Notes: generated by a model from the sequence alone, not told the origin. Positions 43,702 through 52,697 are shown, counted from the stretch's first letter. The stretch: DNA of 64,000 nt from JBKBUF01 sp046290815 (GCA_046290815.1 JBKBUF010000020.1:1-64000), one strand, 5' to 3'. Made by a program: numbers and translations.

Positions 43702-45960
43702 ATGCGGATTTATTTAGCTTTTATATCGTTTTTTATTGTCTTACAGTCAGTTAGCGCTCAAACAGTTAACCTGAAGGGGAAAGTATTGTCCAACAAAACC
43801 CCTGTTTTTGGCGCCGTAGTCAGCATAGACTCCTTAAAAAAAGGCTGCCTGACGGATACTTTAGGAGCATTCGAATTAAAAAATATACCGTCGGGAAAAT
43901 ATAAAGTGAAGATTTCCGGAATGGGGTACGAAACTACTTTCAAGATAGTTCAGGTCACAGAAAATGAAGAGCGAAACTATATCTTTTACATCAATGAGTC
44001 AGTAAGTCAGCATGAGCAGGTGGTTGTAACAGGTACCATGCGGGAAGTTAGTAAGCAACAGTCGCCGATTCCTGTAGAAGTATACTCCCCTGAATATTTT
44101 AAAAAGAACCCCACACCAAATCTTTTTGAAAGTTTGCAATTGGTAAACGGTGTACAACCACAACTTAATTGCAATGTGTGTAATACAGGAGATATTCATA
44201 TCAATGGTATGGAAGGCGCCTACACTATGGTGACAATAGATGGGATGCCTATCGTCAGCAGCTTGTCAACAGTATACGGATTGAGCGGAATTCCCAACAG
44301 CATTGTTCAAAGGGTAGAAGTGGTCAAAGGGCCAGCCTCAACGCTATACGGATCAGAAGCAATGGGAGGACTCATCAACATCATCACAAAAGATCCTGCC
44401 ACTGCGCCAAAAGCTTCTGTTGATATTTTCACGACATCTCAAAAAGAAATTAATACAGATCTGTCATTGAGGTATTCCCAAGGTAAAGTCAATTCTCTTC
44501 TTGGCATCAGTTATTTCAATTTTCAAAATAAGCTTGATATAAACAAAGACAATTTCACTGATGTAACTCTGCAGGACAGGATCTCCATTTTCAACAAATG
44601 GTCATTACAAAGGAAAAATAACAGGTTGGCTTCCGTTGCGCTCAGGTATGTATATGAAGACCGTTGGGGCGGAGAAATGCAATGGTCTTCACGCTTCAGA
44701 GGAAGCGACAGCATATATGGGGAATCAATCTACACCAACCGATATGAACTGATCGGCGCCTATGCATTACCGGTAGAGGAAAATATTTTATTTCAATTCA
44801 GTCTTAATACTCATCATCAGAATTCTGTTTATGGAGATACATACTACATTGCCACACAAAACATCGCATTCGGACAATTACTATGGTCAAAAAAAATCGG
44901 CGCCAGGCATAATCTCCTTGTAGGAGCACCAGTCAGGTACACCTTTTACGATGATAATACACCAGGCACTGCCTCAGCTGATACAGTAAACACTGTGAAC
45001 AAACCGCAGCACATATTGCTTCCCGGTTTATTTGCTCAGGAAGAATTTCAAGTTAATGAAAAGATCAGCACGCTTGCCGGAATAAGGTACGACTACAACA
45101 GTGTGCACGGAAGCATATTATCACCAAGGCTCAGCGGGAAATACAATATCAATAAATTTAACATTCTAAGATTGAGCGCAGGTAACGGATTCAGGGTTGT
45201 AAACCTTTTCACTGAGGATCATGCAGCGCTTACGGGTTCAAGAGAGGTGGTAATAAAAAACGATCTGAAGCCTGAGCGGTCATATAATGTTAATCTTAAT
45301 TACCAGAAATTTATTAATACAGCCAATGGATTCATCGGCCTGGACGGAAGCGTTTTCTACACTTACTTTACCAATAAAATTATAGGTGACTTTAGTTCAG
45401 ACCCTGACAAAATTATTTATGATAATCTAAAGGGTTATGCTGTATCAAAAGGAATTACCTTAAACACCGACTTTACCTTTGGATCCAGGTTAAAAGCAAT
45501 AATTGGTTTTACCTATATGGAAGTATATTCTGTGCAGGAAAACGAAGACGGGGAGATGGAAAAAATTCCGCAAATGTATGCTCCTAAATATTCAGGCACC
45601 TTTGCTATTTCTTACAAGCTTCCGGGGCTTAATACCATTGTAGATTATACGGGAAGAATCAACGGACCAATGCATCTTCCTGTTCTGGAGAATGACTTCA
45701 GACCTGATCAGTCACCCTGGTTTTCCATTCAGAATATACAGGCTACAACAAGAGTGTACAAACAATTTGAAATTTATTATGGTGTTAAAAATCTTTTTAA
45801 TTTCAAGCCGAGAGATCCGCTTATGCGCCCGCATGATCCCTTCGACAGGCATGTCAATGACCCTGTGAACAATCCTCACGGTTACACTTTTGATACTTCA
45901 TACAATTATGCCCCGCTTCAGGGAATAAGAGGCTTTGCAGGTATACGTGTAGTGTTCTGA
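43702..45960 (+). CDS. TonB-dependent outer-membrane receptor
   Basis: 752 residues from the ATG at 43702; a reading from 43672 would add ten residues before the signal peptide and is unlikely. Signal peptide (MRIYLAFISFFIVLQSVSAQ), then a carboxypeptidase-regulatory-like domain (about 22-95; LKGKVLSNKTPVFGAVVSIDS), a TonB-plug domain (110-225; QVVVTGTMREVSKQQSPIPVEVY, VVKGPASTLYGSEAMGGLINIITK shortened to its core) and a 22-stranded barrel. The plug carries NCNVCNTGDIHINGMEG with a CxxC pair, seen in a subgroup of Bacteroidota receptors for metal-related ligands. There is no SusD neighbour, so a small ligand such as a metal complex is more likely than a glycan. A DtxR-like box upstream agrees with metal control. 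Confidence 0.92.
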   Translation: MRIYLAFISFFIVLQSVSAQTVNLKGKVLSNKTPVFGAVVSIDSLKKGCLTDTLGAFELKNIPSGKYKVKISGMGYETTFKIVQVTENEERNYIFYINESVSQHEQVVVTGTMREVSKQQSPIPVEVYSPEYFKKNPTPNLFESLQLVNGVQPQLNCNVCNTGDIHINGMEGAYTMVTIDGMPIVSSLSTVYGLSGIPNSIVQRVEVVKGPASTLYGSEAMGGLINIITKDPATAPKASVDIFTTSQKEINTDLSLRYSQGKVNSLLGISYFNFQNKLDINKDNFTDVTLQDRISIFNKWSLQRKNNRLASVALRYVYEDRWGGEMQWSSRFRGSDSIYGESIYTNRYELIGAYALPVEENILFQFSLNTHHQNSVYGDTYYIATQNIAFGQLLWSKKIGARHNLLVGAPVRYTFYDDNTPGTASADTVNTVNKPQHILLPGLFAQEEFQVNEKISTLAGIRYDYNSVHGSILSPRLSGKYNINKFNILRLSAGNGFRVVNLFTEDHAALTGSREVVIKNDLKPERSYNVNLNYQKFINTANGFIGLDGSVFYTYFTNKIIGDFSSDPDKIIYDNLKGYAVSKGITLNTDFTFGSRLKAIIGFTYMEVYSVQENEDGEMEKIPQMYAPKYSGTFAISYKLPGLNTIVDYTGRINGPMHLPVLENDFRPDQSPWFSIQNIQATTRVYKQFEIYYGVKNLFNFKPRDPLMRPHDPFDRHVNDPVNNPHGYTFDTSYNYAPLQGIRGFAGIRVVF

Positions 45961-46042
45961 AATGCATAGCCTGTGCCTTTCTTTGTGATTTTAAATAACT
46001 TTATTAAGTTTATAGGCTTTTTATACAAAAGCTTTTAAGCTG

Positions 46043-46729
46043 ATGAACATCCATTACCTGAGGCATGTACAATTTGAAGGGCTGGGCACCATTAAAGAAT
46101 GGGCAAAAGTACCGGAAAATAAACTTACCGCCACCAAGTTTTATGAAGACAACAAATTGCCTTTCGTGGACCTTTTTGATGTGCTTATAATTATGGGTGG
46201 ACCAATGAGTGTACATGATGAAAAACTATATCCATGGCTTAAGCAGGAGAAACAACTCATAGCTCGTGCCATAGAAAAAAGAAAGAAAGTAATAGGTATA
46301 TGCCTGGGTGCACAACTGATAGCTGAGGTACTGGGAGCTAAGGTTTATAAAAATGAACATAAAGAGATCGGATGGTTTCCTGTTGAATTAACCAACGAAG
46401 CAAAGAGCTCAGTGCATTTTCAAAATTTCCCTCCCAATCCTATAGTATTTCATTGGCATGGAGAAACTTTTGATCTGCCTTCCAACGCTGTAAGACTGGC
46501 ATCTTCTGAAGCATGCCTGAATCAGGCTTTCATGTATGAGGATAATGTACTGGCCTTGCAGTTTCATCTTGAAATGGAGAAAACAGGAATCGAAAATCTG
46601 ATAAGCAATTGTGCTGATGACCTGGTAGAGAGCAAATACATTCAACAAAATGAATTACTTCTTTCGGATAGTCATTTCTCCAATAATAAAAATTTGTTAT
46701 TTGAGCTTCTCAACAGCTTTTGCAAGTAA
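46043..46729 (+). CDS. Class I glutamine amidotransferase-like protein
   Basis: 228 residues. The triad is visible: Cys87 in VIGICLGAQLIAEVLG, and His175 and Glu177 in LQFHLEME. The IMGGPMSVHDE (50-60) oxyanion segment is typical of the stand-alone GMP-synthase-like amidotransferases. Members hydrolyse glutamine or gamma-glutamyl compounds; the partner or substrate is unknown and no synthase gene is adjacent. It ends without a gap against the convergent YceI gene. Confidence 0.9.
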   Translation: MNIHYLRHVQFEGLGTIKEWAKVPENKLTATKFYEDNKLPFVDLFDVLIIMGGPMSVHDEKLYPWLKQEKQLIARAIEKRKKVIGICLGAQLIAEVLGAKVYKNEHKEIGWFPVELTNEAKSSVHFQNFPPNPIVFHWHGETFDLPSNAVRLASSEACLNQAFMYEDNVLALQFHLEMEKTGIENLISNCADDLVESKYIQQNELLLSDSHFSNNKNLLFELLNSFCK

Positions 46730-47278
46730 TCATTTCTTCTCTGCAGCGACCTTCAAAACGATCTCAGCGGTATCAGATAAGGTAAACATATAGCCCACTT
46801 TAAAATCATTCCGGTTGATTTTCACTTTTCCCTCAAAGTAGTACCTTCCATTGCGTATTTGATATGTTAGTGGTAAGGTTACCTGTTTTGTGATTCCTTT
46901 GATGGTTAGATCTCCTATAACGATTAAGGTATTCTTACCTTCCTCCGACTTGATTTCTTTACTTACAAATATTGCATCAGGATAATTCTGTACATCAAAA
47001 AAGTCTTTGGCTTTCAAATGGCTGTCCCGAAGTTTTATTCCGGAATTCACACTTGCGGTTCTGATTACTGCCTTTACTTCTGTCTGCTTTAGATTTTCAG
47101 AATTAAATTTTAATTGAACATCAAAGTCGGTAAAATTTCCTTCAGACATAATACCTGAATTTCTGATATAATATTTTATATCAGATTCTTCCTTTATCAA
47201 TTTACAATCCTGAGCGAAACAGCTGGCATTGAAGAGGAATCCTGTGAATAGCCCGATGAGTATATTGTACTTCAGCAT
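46730..47278 (-). CDS. YceI-family periplasmic protein
   Basis: 182 residues with a signal peptide (1-22, ends CFAQ). The lipocalin-like YceI pattern is clear: IKYYIRNSGIMSEGNFTDFDV, IRTASVNSGIKLRDSHLKAKDFFDVQNYPDAIFVS and LTIKGITKQVTLPLTY. YceI proteins bind isoprenoid or other hydrophobic molecules in the periplasm; the ligand here is not known. It is a single gene that ends immediately next to the amidotransferase gene, with the stop codons abutting. Confidence 0.9.
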   Translation of the reverse strand: MLKYNILIGLFTGFLFNASCFAQDCKLIKEESDIKYYIRNSGIMSEGNFTDFDVQLKFNSENLKQTEVKAVIRTASVNSGIKLRDSHLKAKDFFDVQNYPDAIFVSKEIKSEEGKNTLIVIGDLTIKGITKQVTLPLTYQIRNGRYYFEGKVKINRNDFKVGYMFTLSDTAEIVLKVAAEKK

Positions 47279-47411
47279 AAAAACTTTCTATTTTTTCTAC
47301 CTTTTTAACGAAGGAGTTCTGAATAACTTATGGATGAAAAAGTGCAGATAGTCACTGCCAAGATCTAAAAATACTATTTAGTAAAAAATGATATAAGGCA
47401 ATTCGGAAGAT

Positions 47412-48185
47412 TTACCAGGAACCTTTGGCTCCGCCGCCACCCTTTGTCACCTTTTTATTGGAGAAAATCCCTCTGCTGTTGGCAAAGGCATCAAAGCCGG
47501 CTCTGTTTGCACCGAAACTATTCATAACAGATAAGCCTGCTATTAAACTTTTCTTTTTACTGGAGATTGTTCTTTTTCTCCTGTTGCGCAACTGCACCAC
47601 AGGCATTGCAATCAGAAAAAAGAATGCCAATCCCACAAGTAAAATAAGCCAAATCCCCTGCCCGTCCTTTTTCAAATCTGCTTCAGTAATAATCCCAGAT
47701 TTAAGAGAAACCATTGCATCGATAGAAGTTAAAATTCCATCAGCATAATTTCCATTCCGGATGTGATGCTTTAGATATTGTTGTTCAATTTTTTTTGCTG
47801 TGGATTTGTTAAGAAAGTTATCAGCTCCCGGCACTATTAGATTGTCCTTATCAAGGTAATCGATAAAAATTACAGCGGGAAGCTTAAATGCAGGATCCTT
47901 TTCTTTCCACTTTCCTTCGTTTTTGTAAACATATTCATGCGCATCCTCCCTCAGATTTTTCACAATCAACAAAATTATGTTTACACTATTATCCGATTTA
48001 GCAGAAGCAATCCGGTTCTGAATTGCTGTTTCTTCTTCTGAAGTCAGCAGATCAGCAAAATCATATACATAATAATCAGGTTTAGGAAAAAAATCCTGCA
48101 ATGCATCATCATGTGCCGCGGCATCGGCTACCAGAAAAAATGTAAATGTCAGTACACAAAAAAAGAAAGCGACAGTTCTGAGCAT
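47412..48185 (-). CDS. TPM-domain membrane protein (third of three)
   Basis: 257 residues. Signal peptide 1-23; TPM domain (about 35-165; DYYVYDFADLLTSEEETAIQNRIASAK, VFIDYLDKDNLIVPGADN), one transmembrane helix (about 176-197) and a basic cytoplasmic tail ending in a short Gly-rich GGGGAKGSW. TPM proteins act at the membrane and some are acid phosphatases; the role of this group with LemA is not settled. It is last in the LemA/TPM operon, 78 nt after the previous gene. Confidence 0.83.
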   Translation of the reverse strand: MLRTVAFFFCVLTFTFFLVADAAAHDDALQDFFPKPDYYVYDFADLLTSEEETAIQNRIASAKSDNSVNIILLIVKNLREDAHEYVYKNEGKWKEKDPAFKLPAVIFIDYLDKDNLIVPGADNFLNKSTAKKIEQQYLKHHIRNGNYADGILTSIDAMVSLKSGIITEADLKKDGQGIWLILLVGLAFFFLIAMPVVQLRNRRKRTISSKKKSLIAGLSVMNSFGANRAGFDAFANSRGIFSNKKVTKGGGGAKGSW

Positions 48186-48263
48186 CTTATATTTTAATTC
48201 ATATTGATTTTAATCCTCCCTTTTTGATTCGAATTTCGATTGTCGTTTTTCGAATTACTTTTT

Positions 48264-48995
48264 TTACCACCTTCCTCCTGCTCCTCCACCGCCGAAGCCA
48301 CCTCCACCAAATCCACCGAATCCTCCACCACGTCCGGAAGAACCCCATCCTCCGCCAATAAACGGACCACGACCAGTATAGGTACGTGAACCTCCACCAC
48401 CACCTTTACGGGAAATACTGCTTATTATTAATATTATTATTAATACAATTATAAAAGCCGCCACCGGAAACTCCCTGTCATTACCTTGCTTATCTGCTTT
48501 ATAAGTTCCGGAAGCCAATTGTATAATAATTGAAGTTGCCTCATCAAGACCTTTATAGTAATTCCCGGCCCTGAAGTATGGCTTAATATTGTTTTCAAAA
48601 ATTCTCTTGGCCATTGCATCAGGAACCACTCCTTCCATACCATAACCGGTCGCAATAAAAAAATCCCGATTTTCCATAGAGACTAAAATGAGAATTCCGT
48701 TGTCTTTGCCTTTCTGTCCTATTCCCCATTTTTGGGCTACCCTTTGTGCAAAATCAGAGGCAGCATAATCCTTAATATCCGGCATGGTAAGAATTACTAT
48801 CTGGGTGGAGGTGGAGTCATTATAACTTCTGAGTTTGCCTTCCAAAAGCTGCGTCTGAGCGGGAGTTAATATCCCTGCATTATCAACTACCAGCCTTGGA
48901 GGATTGGGTTGTTCAGGCAGATCACCGGCAACAGCAAATGCCAGAACATGCAGGCAAACAAACAACAACACACTAATTCTCACTTTCAAAGTCAT
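48264..48995 (-). CDS. TPM-domain protein of the YgcG type with Gly-rich tail
   Basis: 243 residues. Signal peptide 1-23 (ends VAGD region), TPM domain (30-165; LVVDNAGILTPAQTQLLEGKLRSYNDSTSTQIVILTM and GIGQKGKDNGILILVS, RDFFIATGYGMEGVVPDA), one transmembrane helix (about 177-193) and a tail of glycine, serine and phenylalanine (GFGGFGGGGFGGGGAGGRW). This is the standard YgcG build. The Gly-rich tail faces the cytoplasm if the signal is cleaved. It sits 9 nt after the soluble TPM gene in the operon. Confidence 0.9.
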   Translation of the reverse strand: MTLKVRISVLLFVCLHVLAFAVAGDLPEQPNPPRLVVDNAGILTPAQTQLLEGKLRSYNDSTSTQIVILTMPDIKDYAASDFAQRVAQKWGIGQKGKDNGILILVSMENRDFFIATGYGMEGVVPDAMAKRIFENNIKPYFRAGNYYKGLDEATSIIIQLASGTYKADKQGNDREFPVAAFIIVLIIILIISSISRKGGGGGSRTYTGRGPFIGGGWGSSGRGGGFGGFGGGGFGGGGAGGRW

Positions 48996-49004
48996 ACTGT
49001 TCTG

Positions 49005-49442
49005 TCAATTATTCTCAAATGAAATCTGATCCGGCAATTCATTAATATCTCCTTTCTTGAAAGGAAAGTGTACTTTCAATTGTTCACCGGCCATTCTTAT
49101 TCCTTCACAAAGCCCTTGAGTAAATTTCCCCTGACGGAAAAGATCCTGCATATGATCTTTTATTTTTTCCCAGAAATCATCAGGCACTTTTTCATTGATA
49201 CCTGCATCGCCCAGGATGGCAAACTGATGGTCTTTTACTGCTAGGTAAATAAGCACGCCGTTTCTTAGATCAGTTTTATGCATGTTTAATGCAGAAAAAA
49301 CATCTGCAGCCCTGTCAAGCACATTACCTTTGCAATGATTTTCCACATGCACCTGTATCTCTCCCGAGGTATTTTTTTCTGCATCACGGATAGCCTGAAC
49401 AATCAGTTCCTGCTCCGAATCATTTATAAACTCTTTACCCAT
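49005..49442 (-). CDS. Soluble TPM-domain protein
   Basis: 145 residues without signal peptide or membrane helix. The TPM pattern runs the whole length: FINDSEQELIVQAIRDAEKNTSGEIQVHVE, NGVLIYLAVKDHQFAILGDAGINEKVPDDFW and GKFTQGLCEGIRMAGEQL. It begins 4 nt after the LemA stop and is the cytoplasmic member of a set of three TPM proteins. Confidence 0.88.
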   Translation of the reverse strand: MGKEFINDSEQELIVQAIRDAEKNTSGEIQVHVENHCKGNVLDRAADVFSALNMHKTDLRNGVLIYLAVKDHQFAILGDAGINEKVPDDFWEKIKDHMQDLFRQGKFTQGLCEGIRMAGEQLKVHFPFKKGDINELPDQISFENN

Positions 49443-49446
49443 CAGT

Positions 49447-50025
49447 TTAGAATTTTACTTCAGGAGCTCTGTTAGCACCAGGGTCTGCCTGAAAATATCC
49501 TTTTTTCTCAAAGCCGAACATTCCGGCCATCATATTTTGAGGAAACTTCCTTATGTAAGCATTGTAATCCTGAACTGCATCATTAAAATTTCTTCGCTCT
49601 ACAGCTATTCTGTTTTCAGATCCTTCTATCTGGGCCTGCAACTCAAGAAAATTTTGATTAGCTTTTAGATCAGGATAATTCTCAGCCACTGCTATTAGTC
49701 TTGACAAAGCAGATGATAACTGATTCTGAGCTTGCTGAAACTGTTGAATTTTTTCAGGAGTCAGATTATTTGCATCTATTTTAATTGAAGTTGCATTTGC
49801 TCTTGCATCTACTACTGCCTGCAAGGTTCCTGATTCATGTGCTGCATAACCTTTTACAGTATTGACAAGGTTTGGAATAAGATCTGCTCTGCGCTGGTAA
49901 ACATTTTCTACCTGCGCCCATTTGCCTTCCACGTTTTCCTGTTTTTCTACCATGGTGTTATAACCGCAAGATGTTAATGAAACAGCGGAGAATAAAATAA
50001 GTAAGTTAAAAATGACCCTTTTCAT
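49447..50025 (-). CDS. LemA-family protein
   Basis: 192 residues. N-terminal lipoprotein-like signal (LFSAVSLTSCGY, Cys20) and then the LemA helical hairpin: NTMVEKQENVEGKWAQVENVYQRRADLIPNLVNTVKGYAAHE, NQLSSALSRLIAVAENYPDLKANQNFLELQAQIEGSENRIAVERRNFNDAV (quoted in part) and a C-terminal FGFEKKGYFQADPGANRAPEVKF. It heads an operon with three TPM genes, a pairing common in Bacteroidota. The function of the set is unclear; envelope maintenance is the usual suggestion. Confidence 0.93.
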   Translation of the reverse strand: MKRVIFNLLILFSAVSLTSCGYNTMVEKQENVEGKWAQVENVYQRRADLIPNLVNTVKGYAAHESGTLQAVVDARANATSIKIDANNLTPEKIQQFQQAQNQLSSALSRLIAVAENYPDLKANQNFLELQAQIEGSENRIAVERRNFNDAVQDYNAYIRKFPQNMMAGMFGFEKKGYFQADPGANRAPEVKF

Positions 50026-50364
50026 TGGATTAAAATTTTATTTAAAGTTGTTTGATCTGATCTATTGTCAGGTGGTAAATTTACGATTACATTTCCGTTC
50101 TCATAACGCTTACTCTAAAATTTTTAGTTCTTCCTTAACGGAAATAGCGAAAGATAAAATCGGAATTGTTGCAGAGGGGGAAAAATAAAAGGCCCCGGTT
50201 GAGGGGCCCTTTATTTACAAAAAGAAATTAATACAGGTTATGAAAAAATAGTGTTATTTGTCTATATATACTGTTTATTTATAAAAAGTAACCCGGGTAA
50301 GTACAGTTTTCCTGAAAAATTTTAAAAATAAAATAAAAGCCTTGTTTCACAACAAGTTACAAGC
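50026..50364. other. Intergenic region with structured sequence and an orphan terminator
   Basis: 339 bases between two divergently read genes, without a supported protein. It contains TTTCCGTT/AACGGAAA (50092-50144), the short palindrome CTAAAATTTTTAG inside that, and a strong terminator hairpin at 50183-50216. No protein gene ends at that terminator. Confidence 0.55.
50183..50216. terminator. Orphan terminator-like hairpin
   Basis: GGCCCC (50191-50196) pairs with GGGGCC (50203-50208), extended by AAATAAAA/CTTTATTT. The minus strand continues into TTTTATTTTT, the plus strand into CTTTATTTAC. It lies 158 nt ahead of the LemA start, where no annotated transcript should end. Confidence 0.75.
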
Positions 50365-50493
50365 ATGAAAAAAAACAAAATTTTACTGATTCTCGTGATT
50401 CTTTTTACCCTACTAATGGCCTTTTTTGCTTATGATATGTCATCAAAAACCAAAAAGCCCTGGGAGAAAAAGAAGGAAACCAAATCAAACTAA
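50365..50493 (+). CDS. Small single-pass membrane protein, 42 residues
   Basis: Reads MKKNKILLILVILFTLLMAF then FAYDMSSKTKKP and a Lys/Glu-rich end. One hydrophobic helix (5-24) with basic ends on both sides is typical of small membrane proteins. The start codon follows a CTTGT/ACAAG hairpin by about ten bases. The last 9 nt overlap the end of the convergent gene at 50485-50784. No family was recognised, and coding status rests on composition and topology. Confidence 0.5.
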   Translation: MKKNKILLILVILFTLLMAFFAYDMSSKTKKPWEKKKETKSN

Positions 50494-50784
50494 TTTCTTC
50501 GCACGAGGTGTGGCGCTTTTTCTGGCTTTCGGTCTTTCAGTTACTTTGTGCTTTTTGGTAATCACTACCTTTTTGCCGTTTCTTATTCCTATTTCTTTGG
50601 TGTAAATATATTTACCATGTCCATCTTTTGCAGCTTTCCAGTAGTAGTAGTAAATACTAAGACCAATCACTACCAAAACAAAAAATCCAAGGATGGAGAA
50701 GGTTTCATACTTTTTGTTGCCAAATGCAAAAGACATTTGAGGTAGCAGACATAAAATGCTGATAATACTTAATAATCTGTTCAT
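50485..50784 (-). CDS. Small membrane protein with basic C-terminal tail
   Basis: 99 residues. Signal peptide or first helix 1-20 (SIISILCLLPQMSFAF), transmembrane helix about 29-48 (FSILGFFVLVVIGLSIYYYYW), then a strongly basic tail (KKVVITKKHKVTERPKARKS). It may bind acidic lipid or nucleic acid through the tail, but no family was recognised. It ends overlapping the convergent 42-residue protein by 9 nt. Confidence 0.65.
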   Translation of the reverse strand: MNRLLSIISILCLLPQMSFAFGNKKYETFSILGFFVLVVIGLSIYYYYWKAAKDGHGKYIYTKEIGIRNGKKVVITKKHKVTERPKARKSATPRAKKLV

Positions 50785-51012
50785 ATTCGTGTTTTATTTA
50801 CGTGTAATTTGGAGAGTGTTTTTACATATATACTAAAACACATACTGATTAACAACAATTTATCGCTATTTTTATCAACAGTTTCTGATGAAATATTACT
50901 TCAGGCCAAAAAATGCAATTTCACAATGATTTCAGTCATAGAAAAAGCATTTTTACCCTGAATACTTTATACATCAGGTTTTTCGTTTTTTATTTGTTAG
51001 AAAGAAAAGAAA

Positions 51013-52533
51013 ATGAATTTCACATCGATATTTTTTACCGGCATTTTATCTGCATTTGTTTTTGTATCTGTCCATGCGCAGCAGGATACCAATAATTTTG
51101 ACATAACAATAAAAAACACCAGGGATGCCTACTCATTTACTGATGGCATTGACGGTATGGCATACCTGCTCAGCAGCAACAAGCAGTATCAGATTATGCT
51201 GTTAAATTCTCCTGCTGAACAGCAAATTAAATCCACTTACATCAAAACTACGTCTGAAAAGAAAGATGAAGTTTTAGGTGCATGCCTTGACCAGCGATAT
51301 GTTACTTTCTTTTTTTCGAATCCCAAATCAAGATCCTTTTCATACCTGAAAACCGACAGAAGAAACGGAGAAAACACCTACAAAACTTTCATGCTTAGAG
51401 AAAAAAATGAACATGTTTTCGAAGCATTTGAAATGAATAATGTTTTTTACATTCTTACAGTTGAAGAATACAAAAATGAAATCAATCTTATTTCGGTATC
51501 TGACGGCGGAGAAAAGATTGATAAGGAAAAATATCTTCTTGAAATGAATTCCTTTTATGCTATGGTAAGCAAAAGGACCTCAAGAGCAACCGAAAGCAAA
51601 GTAGACATACATTATGTCGACTACAATAAAGTAAACACAATAAGAGGTACGTATAGAAGAAACAAGCTATATACCTATGATAACAAAATCTTCATGACCT
51701 TTGATGAACCGGGCATGACTCATCTTGTTACTATAGACCCGATAGAGAAATCCGCAGCATATAAAAAACTGAATTTTTCTTTAGAAAGGGGAAATAACTC
51801 TCCGCAAAAACAGGGAAATTCATTCTTATATTATAAAACCTTATTCAGGGTAAGTATGAGTCCTGACCAGCTAAACTTAAGCGCTCTTAATCTCGACTCG
51901 ATGTATCTAGTTAATTCTTTCAATGTTTTTCCGGAAGGTGAAATAGACATAGCAAACACACCTCTATTGATGGAAGGAAGCAGCTCGGGTTCTTCAGGAG
52001 ACGAAACGGTGTTGAAGAAAAGTACACAATTCTTTAAAAAAGCACTTACCGGTGAGATCGCTGTTGCTGTAAATCCTCAGGATAGCGGATATTATAATGT
52101 ACAATTGGGATCGTATGAAGAATTTGTACAATACAGAGGAGGATATAGCGGAGGATGGGGGGCTCCCGGTATTTCTTTCGGAATGGGAATGGGTATGGGC
52201 ATGGGAGGATTCTACTCGCCTATGTATATGCCTGGGTATATGGGAATGGCGCCTTACAGATATCCTGCCTTCGGACCATCATATTATCCTTCTTCCTCCG
52301 TAACAAAAACAAGAACAGTTTACTTCAAATCTTTACTTGATAGTGAAAGTCTCACTCATCAGCAGGGAAATGTTGCAAAGACAGGCATCGAAAGAATGAA
52401 TGATTATTTTGAAGGCAAATTCAGAAATTATTCTCCTGAACTGGTAACAACAGTTACCTATGGTGATAAAATGATATTAGGTTATCTAATAAAGAGAACT
52501 AACAAATATCAACTGGTAGAATTCAAGAAATAA
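51013..52533 (+). CDS. Secreted protein of unknown function with a Gly/Met/Tyr-rich segment
   Basis: 506 residues. Signal peptide 1-22 (ends VSVHAQ). Residues 30-360 are beta-rich, without a recognised motif, and could form a propeller (repeated DGIDGMAYLLSSNKQYQIML, FTDPIEKSAAYKKLNF-like strands). Residues about 377-435 are low complexity: GGYSGGWGAPGISFGMGMGM continuing into PMYMPGYMGMAPYRYP. The end (440-506) returns to a normal composition with TRTVYFKSLLDSESL. No sorting domain was seen, so it is probably periplasmic. Single gene. Confidence 0.6.
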   Translation: MNFTSIFFTGILSAFVFVSVHAQQDTNNFDITIKNTRDAYSFTDGIDGMAYLLSSNKQYQIMLLNSPAEQQIKSTYIKTTSEKKDEVLGACLDQRYVTFFFSNPKSRSFSYLKTDRRNGENTYKTFMLREKNEHVFEAFEMNNVFYILTVEEYKNEINLISVSDGGEKIDKEKYLLEMNSFYAMVSKRTSRATESKVDIHYVDYNKVNTIRGTYRRNKLYTYDNKIFMTFDEPGMTHLVTIDPIEKSAAYKKLNFSLERGNNSPQKQGNSFLYYKTLFRVSMSPDQLNLSALNLDSMYLVNSFNVFPEGEIDIANTPLLMEGSSSGSSGDETVLKKSTQFFKKALTGEIAVAVNPQDSGYYNVQLGSYEEFVQYRGGYSGGWGAPGISFGMGMGMGMGGFYSPMYMPGYMGMAPYRYPAFGPSYYPSSSVTKTRTVYFKSLLDSESLTHQQGNVAKTGIERMNDYFEGKFRNYSPELVTTVTYGDKMILGYLIKRTNKYQLVEFKK

Positions 52534-52597
52534 GAAACTTGACTTGAATGTCATTTAACTAAAGAGATCAAGTAAAATTCAGGTTGAATGTTTCTAT

Positions 52598-52625
52598 AAC
52601 GGTCAGGCTGAGCGGAGTCGAAGCC
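52598..52625 (-). repeat. Distant inverted copy of the 10.1-kb repeat
   Basis: Read on the minus strand, this is the opening 28 bases of the repeat at 10136 and 10229, and the following bases include ATTCAACCT, matching its later ATTCAAC. It lies in a 164-bp gap between convergent genes. Confidence 0.8.
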
Positions 52626-52697
52626 TTCCCAAATATACCTTCGGAGGCTCATAATGGAGATAGAACTCAAATTTCGATTTTCGAGCTTCGAATTTTT

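Noticed and set aside
43672..43702. TonB receptor start at 43672
   Set aside because: That reading begins in the promoter -7 element; the ATG at 43702 starts the signal peptide.
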